In this document: positions 61,929 through 64,000 of the stretch, piece after piece
Layout: the number at the start of each line of letters is the position of its first letter
Numbering within the stretch: the stretch's first letter is position 1
Notes under the pieces: model-generated
The model's input: the letters and a program-made list of their open reading frames with translations, nothing else
What the model was told of the DNA's origin: nothing
Database searches by the model: none
Position numbers and translations under genes: made by a program
Source of the DNA: Sulfobacillus sp.
GTDB taxonomy: Bacteria > Bacillota > Sulfobacillia > Sulfobacillales > Sulfobacillaceae
Length of the DNA: 64,000 bases
Reading direction: 5' to 3'
Assembly (NCBI GenBank): GCA_027343695.1
Contig: DAHWKJ010000028.1
Location: 62,001-126,000 of the forward strand

Positions 61929-62561
61929 ATGTTTGTCGAAGCCATTATGAATCCGTTTTCGGCGATAGACCAAGATGGCCCGGTATCGGAAGCACTCGAA
62001 CGATTTAAGGAGCGACCGGCTTTGATGGTGACAACCCGCGACCGCAAGTTAGTCGGTGTGGTGGCCCGGGTGAACTTGCTCGAGGCCTTTGCTGAGTACT
62101 GGCTGTCACACGGAGCCGATTCTGAAGACATTCTTAAAAACCCGATTAAGGACTATGTTCATGTCGCTAAGTGTTTGGCAGCGGGTACGCCAGTGGAAGA
62201 AGCGGTCAATTGGCTTTACCGCGGAGAAAAGGCCGTGGTAGTCCTTGATCGTCATGGGAATCCGGCGGGATTGATTTCATGGCAGGAAGTCAACAACTAC
62301 CTCAGAGAAATTACAGGTTTCAATGACACCGAATCGGTGCGGTTTTCCTTGGCCCTAACGGATGAACCGGGCCAGTTGGCCCATGTTGCCGATGTAGTTG
62401 GTCGAGCTGGGGTTAATATTACGGCCATTACCTTGTCGGACCCGAAGACGCTAAAATGGGTGCACTTGGTGTTGCGGGTGGATCGCAAGGACGCGAGTGT
62501 GGCGCGGCACGCTTTAGAGCGACATAAAATTCAAATTTTATCCGAACATCACTCCGCGTAA
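61929..62561 (+). CDS. CBS-pair plus ACT domain protein
   Basis: A 210-residue cytoplasmic protein with two CBS motifs (~1-60, AIMNPFSAIDQDGPVSEALE; ~72-128, VEEAVNWLYRGEKAVVVLD) that would bind an adenine nucleotide, and a C-terminal ACT domain (~138-205, LALTDEPGQLAHVADVVGRA) that would bind an amino acid. The arrangement resembles AcuB-like proteins. It is likely a metabolic sensor for an unknown partner enzyme. AGGAGG lies 7 bases before the ATG. Confidence 0.88.
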   Translation: MFVEAIMNPFSAIDQDGPVSEALERFKERPALMVTTRDRKLVGVVARVNLLEAFAEYWLSHGADSEDILKNPIKDYVHVAKCLAAGTPVEEAVNWLYRGEKAVVVLDRHGNPAGLISWQEVNNYLREITGFNDTESVRFSLALTDEPGQLAHVADVVGRAGVNITAITLSDPKTLKWVHLVLRVDRKDASVARHALERHKIQILSEHHSA

Positions 62562-62867
62562 GTCAGTGGGCTTTCCTCTATACGCATGGCACATGTCGTT
62601 ACCTCGAAAGGGTCACAGTGGGTCTAGGAACGTGGAGACGGAAGCCTACGAACTATTGAACGGTCGACGTTGACCGGTCACCGGGGGGTCCCCTAGACCC
62701 GGTTTGGTCCGACTCATCTGCCTTGGGCTCAAAGACATTGCCTTAAAGCACGGTGACGTCATGCCGGTCGACTCCGTGATTGGAGAATTTGGTGGCGAGA
62801 CGCACCCTGCATAAAAAGCAGGACCGAGGAGTATTACCAGAAGAACTATACAAGAGGAGGAGAATCG
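62562..62867. other. 306-bp intergenic stretch before the GlcG/HbpS-like gene
   Basis: No supported gene. A short open frame near 62713-62813 reads GLKDIALKHGDVMPVDSVIGEFGG but has no start signal. A GC-rich hairpin (GGGG / CCCC) lies near 62683-62693. Confidence 0.35.
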
Positions 62868-63296
62868 ATGCGTGAAACATTCGAAAAGTTCAGTATTACG
62901 GCCGAACTTGCCCAGACCATGGTGAATGCGGCGGCGGCCAAAGCGGAGGAAATTGGTGTTCCTATGGTCATTGCGGTGGTCGACGATTCGGGAATTTTGA
63001 AAGCGTTTTTAAGGATGGACGGCGCTAAACTTTTAAGTGTCGACATTGCCCAAAACAAGGCTTGGACCGCTGCGAGTTTTGGGATTCCCACCGATCAGTG
63101 GCATGAATTTATTAAAGATGACGCGCCGCTCCGGGCTGGCATTCCGCACACGCCGCGATTGGTGGTGTTCGGCGGAGGTTACCCGATTCTGGTGAATGAC
63201 CGGGTGGTTGGAGGCATCGGATGCTCGGGGGGGCATTACAACCAGGATATGGTCTGCGCACAAGCGGGATTGTCGGCGGGTGGGCAAGGATCCTGA
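62868..63296 (+). CDS. GlcG/HbpS-like (DUF336) protein
   Basis: A 142-residue protein of the GlcG/HbpS family: AAAAKAEEIGVPMVIAVVD near the N-terminus, KAWTAASFGIPTDQW in the middle, and GGYPILVNDRVVGGIGCSGG at the end. Family members bind heme or cobalamin-related ligands or accompany small-acid catabolism genes. GAGGAGG precedes the ATG. The aconitase-family gene starts 2 bases after its stop, so they are one operon. Confidence 0.9.
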   Translation: MRETFEKFSITAELAQTMVNAAAAKAEEIGVPMVIAVVDDSGILKAFLRMDGAKLLSVDIAQNKAWTAASFGIPTDQWHEFIKDDAPLRAGIPHTPRLVVFGGGYPILVNDRVVGGIGCSGGHYNQDMVCAQAGLSAGGQGS

Positions 63297-63298
63297 TT

Positions 63299-64000
63299 AT
63301 GGCCGGATACACCATTTCCGAAAAGATTTTGATGAACCCGTGTCGACGGCGACGGACCGGTTCAACCCGGTCAAATTGTTCGGGCTCAGGTCGACCGGGT
63401 GCTGCTTAACGACGTCAGCGGGCCGCTAGCTTTTCAGCAGTTTGAGAAAATGGGGGCATCCAGGCTCCCTGACCCGGAACGCGTGGTGCTGGTGGCCGAC
63501 CACTTTGCACCACCGCCCAGTATCGCCGCAGCGCATGGGTTATACGAGATGCGGGTGTTCTCCGAACGCTTTGAGGTCGACCATTTTTACGACATCGGAC
63601 AAGGTGGCATTGAACATTCGCTCCTACCCGAAAAGAACTTGGTGGCCCCCGGGGATCTGATCATCGGCGGCGACTCCCACACCTGCACCTACGGAGCCTT
63701 TAACGCCTTCGGCACGGGCTTGGGCTCAACGGACATCGCGGCGGCGATGGCGTTGGGCGAGCTTTGGTTTCGAGTGCCGGAGTCCCTATACTTTGAATTT
63801 ACCGGCGGCGGGGGTCCGTATGTGACCGGCAAGGATTTTATCTTGCGGGTCATAGAGGAAATTGGGGTAGACGGTGCGACGTATATGGCCATGGAATTTG
63901 GGGGCGAAGGCATTTACGGCCTGAATATGGATGAAAGGATGGCGGTTTGCAATATGGCGGTGGAAGCGGGCGCCAAAGCCGGCATCGTGCTTCCGGACAA
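63299..64000 (+). CDS. aconitase/3-isopropylmalate dehydratase large subunit, frameshifted, partial
   Basis: The start MAGYTISEKILMN (63299-63337) is followed, one base out of frame, by VDGDGPVQPGQIVRAQVD and the rest of a LeuC-like large subunit, open to the window edge. Removing one C from the CCC at 63337-63339 restores a continuous frame. Family marks: LVADHFAPPPSIAA, GGDSHTCTYGAF (first cluster Cys) and GTGLGSTDIAAAMALG. It would be a 4Fe-4S hydro-lyase; isopropylmalate, homoaconitate or dimethylmalate are all possible. The shift may be a sequencing error or a real mutation. AAGGAT precedes the ATG. Confidence 0.82.

Overview
The window reads as a bacterial chromosome segment of moderate GC from a Gram-positive (Bacillota) organism. 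Signs are strong AGGAGG-type ribosome binding sites with many GTG/TTG starts, a SipW signal peptidase with camelysin/TasA-type substrates, a CpsC/CpsD-style split Wzz plus tyrosine kinase, and PepC. A Sulfobacillus-like acidophile is my best guess, from gene style only. No rRNA, tRNA, CRISPR array or insertion sequence was seen.

Layout. 1-3.6 kb: two histidine-kinase-like GAF proteins (the first cut by the window edge) and a GNAT acetyltransferase. 3.9-10.1 kb: small membrane protein, heterodimeric ABC exporter, PepC with tandem terminators. 10.2-12.5 kb: a SipW operon with two SipW-type secreted proteins, one carrying a Gly/Pro-rich linker. 12.5-17.1 kb: quinone oxidoreductase, a polytopic membrane protein ending in a LuxR helix-turn-helix, a NarL-type response regulator and a third kinase-like protein. 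17.1-35.0 kb: a large exopolysaccharide locus with two Wzz proteins, a BY-kinase, PIG-L deacetylase, a WecG/TagA transferase, nucleotide-sugar enzymes pointing to UDP-L-FucNAc/QuiNAc-type sugars, a Wzy-like polymerase, a Wzx-like flippase and five further glycosyltransferases. 35.1-47.6 kb: mostly single metabolic genes (aldo/keto reductase, P450, LspA, amino-acid permease, esterase, phosphatase, pirin with HxlR regulator, GGDEF protein, MFS, AMP-ligase). 47.8-51.4 kb: a second heterodimeric ABC exporter. 51.6-59.1 kb: M14-type deacylase, class III aminotransferase, YcaQ-like protein, acyl-CoA ligase plus SDR, family-5 uracil-DNA glycosylase. 59.5-64 kb: OFA-type MFS transporter with a separate small membrane subunit, CBS-ACT protein, GlcG/HbpS-like protein, and an aconitase-family large subunit with an apparent 1-base frameshift, cut by the right edge.

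The main connecting signal is a recurring 21-bp inverted repeat, consensus AATCACCC-N5-GGGTGATT. It lies about 57-90 bp before start codons of the kinase-like genes, the SipW operon and several exopolysaccharide units. I infer a shared extracellular-matrix regulon whose regulator may be one of the two LuxR-type proteins here. The second notable point is that two of the three paralogous kinase-like sensors have lost the phosphoacceptor histidine (Asp or Arg instead) and recognisable ATP-binding residues, so they look like pseudokinases.
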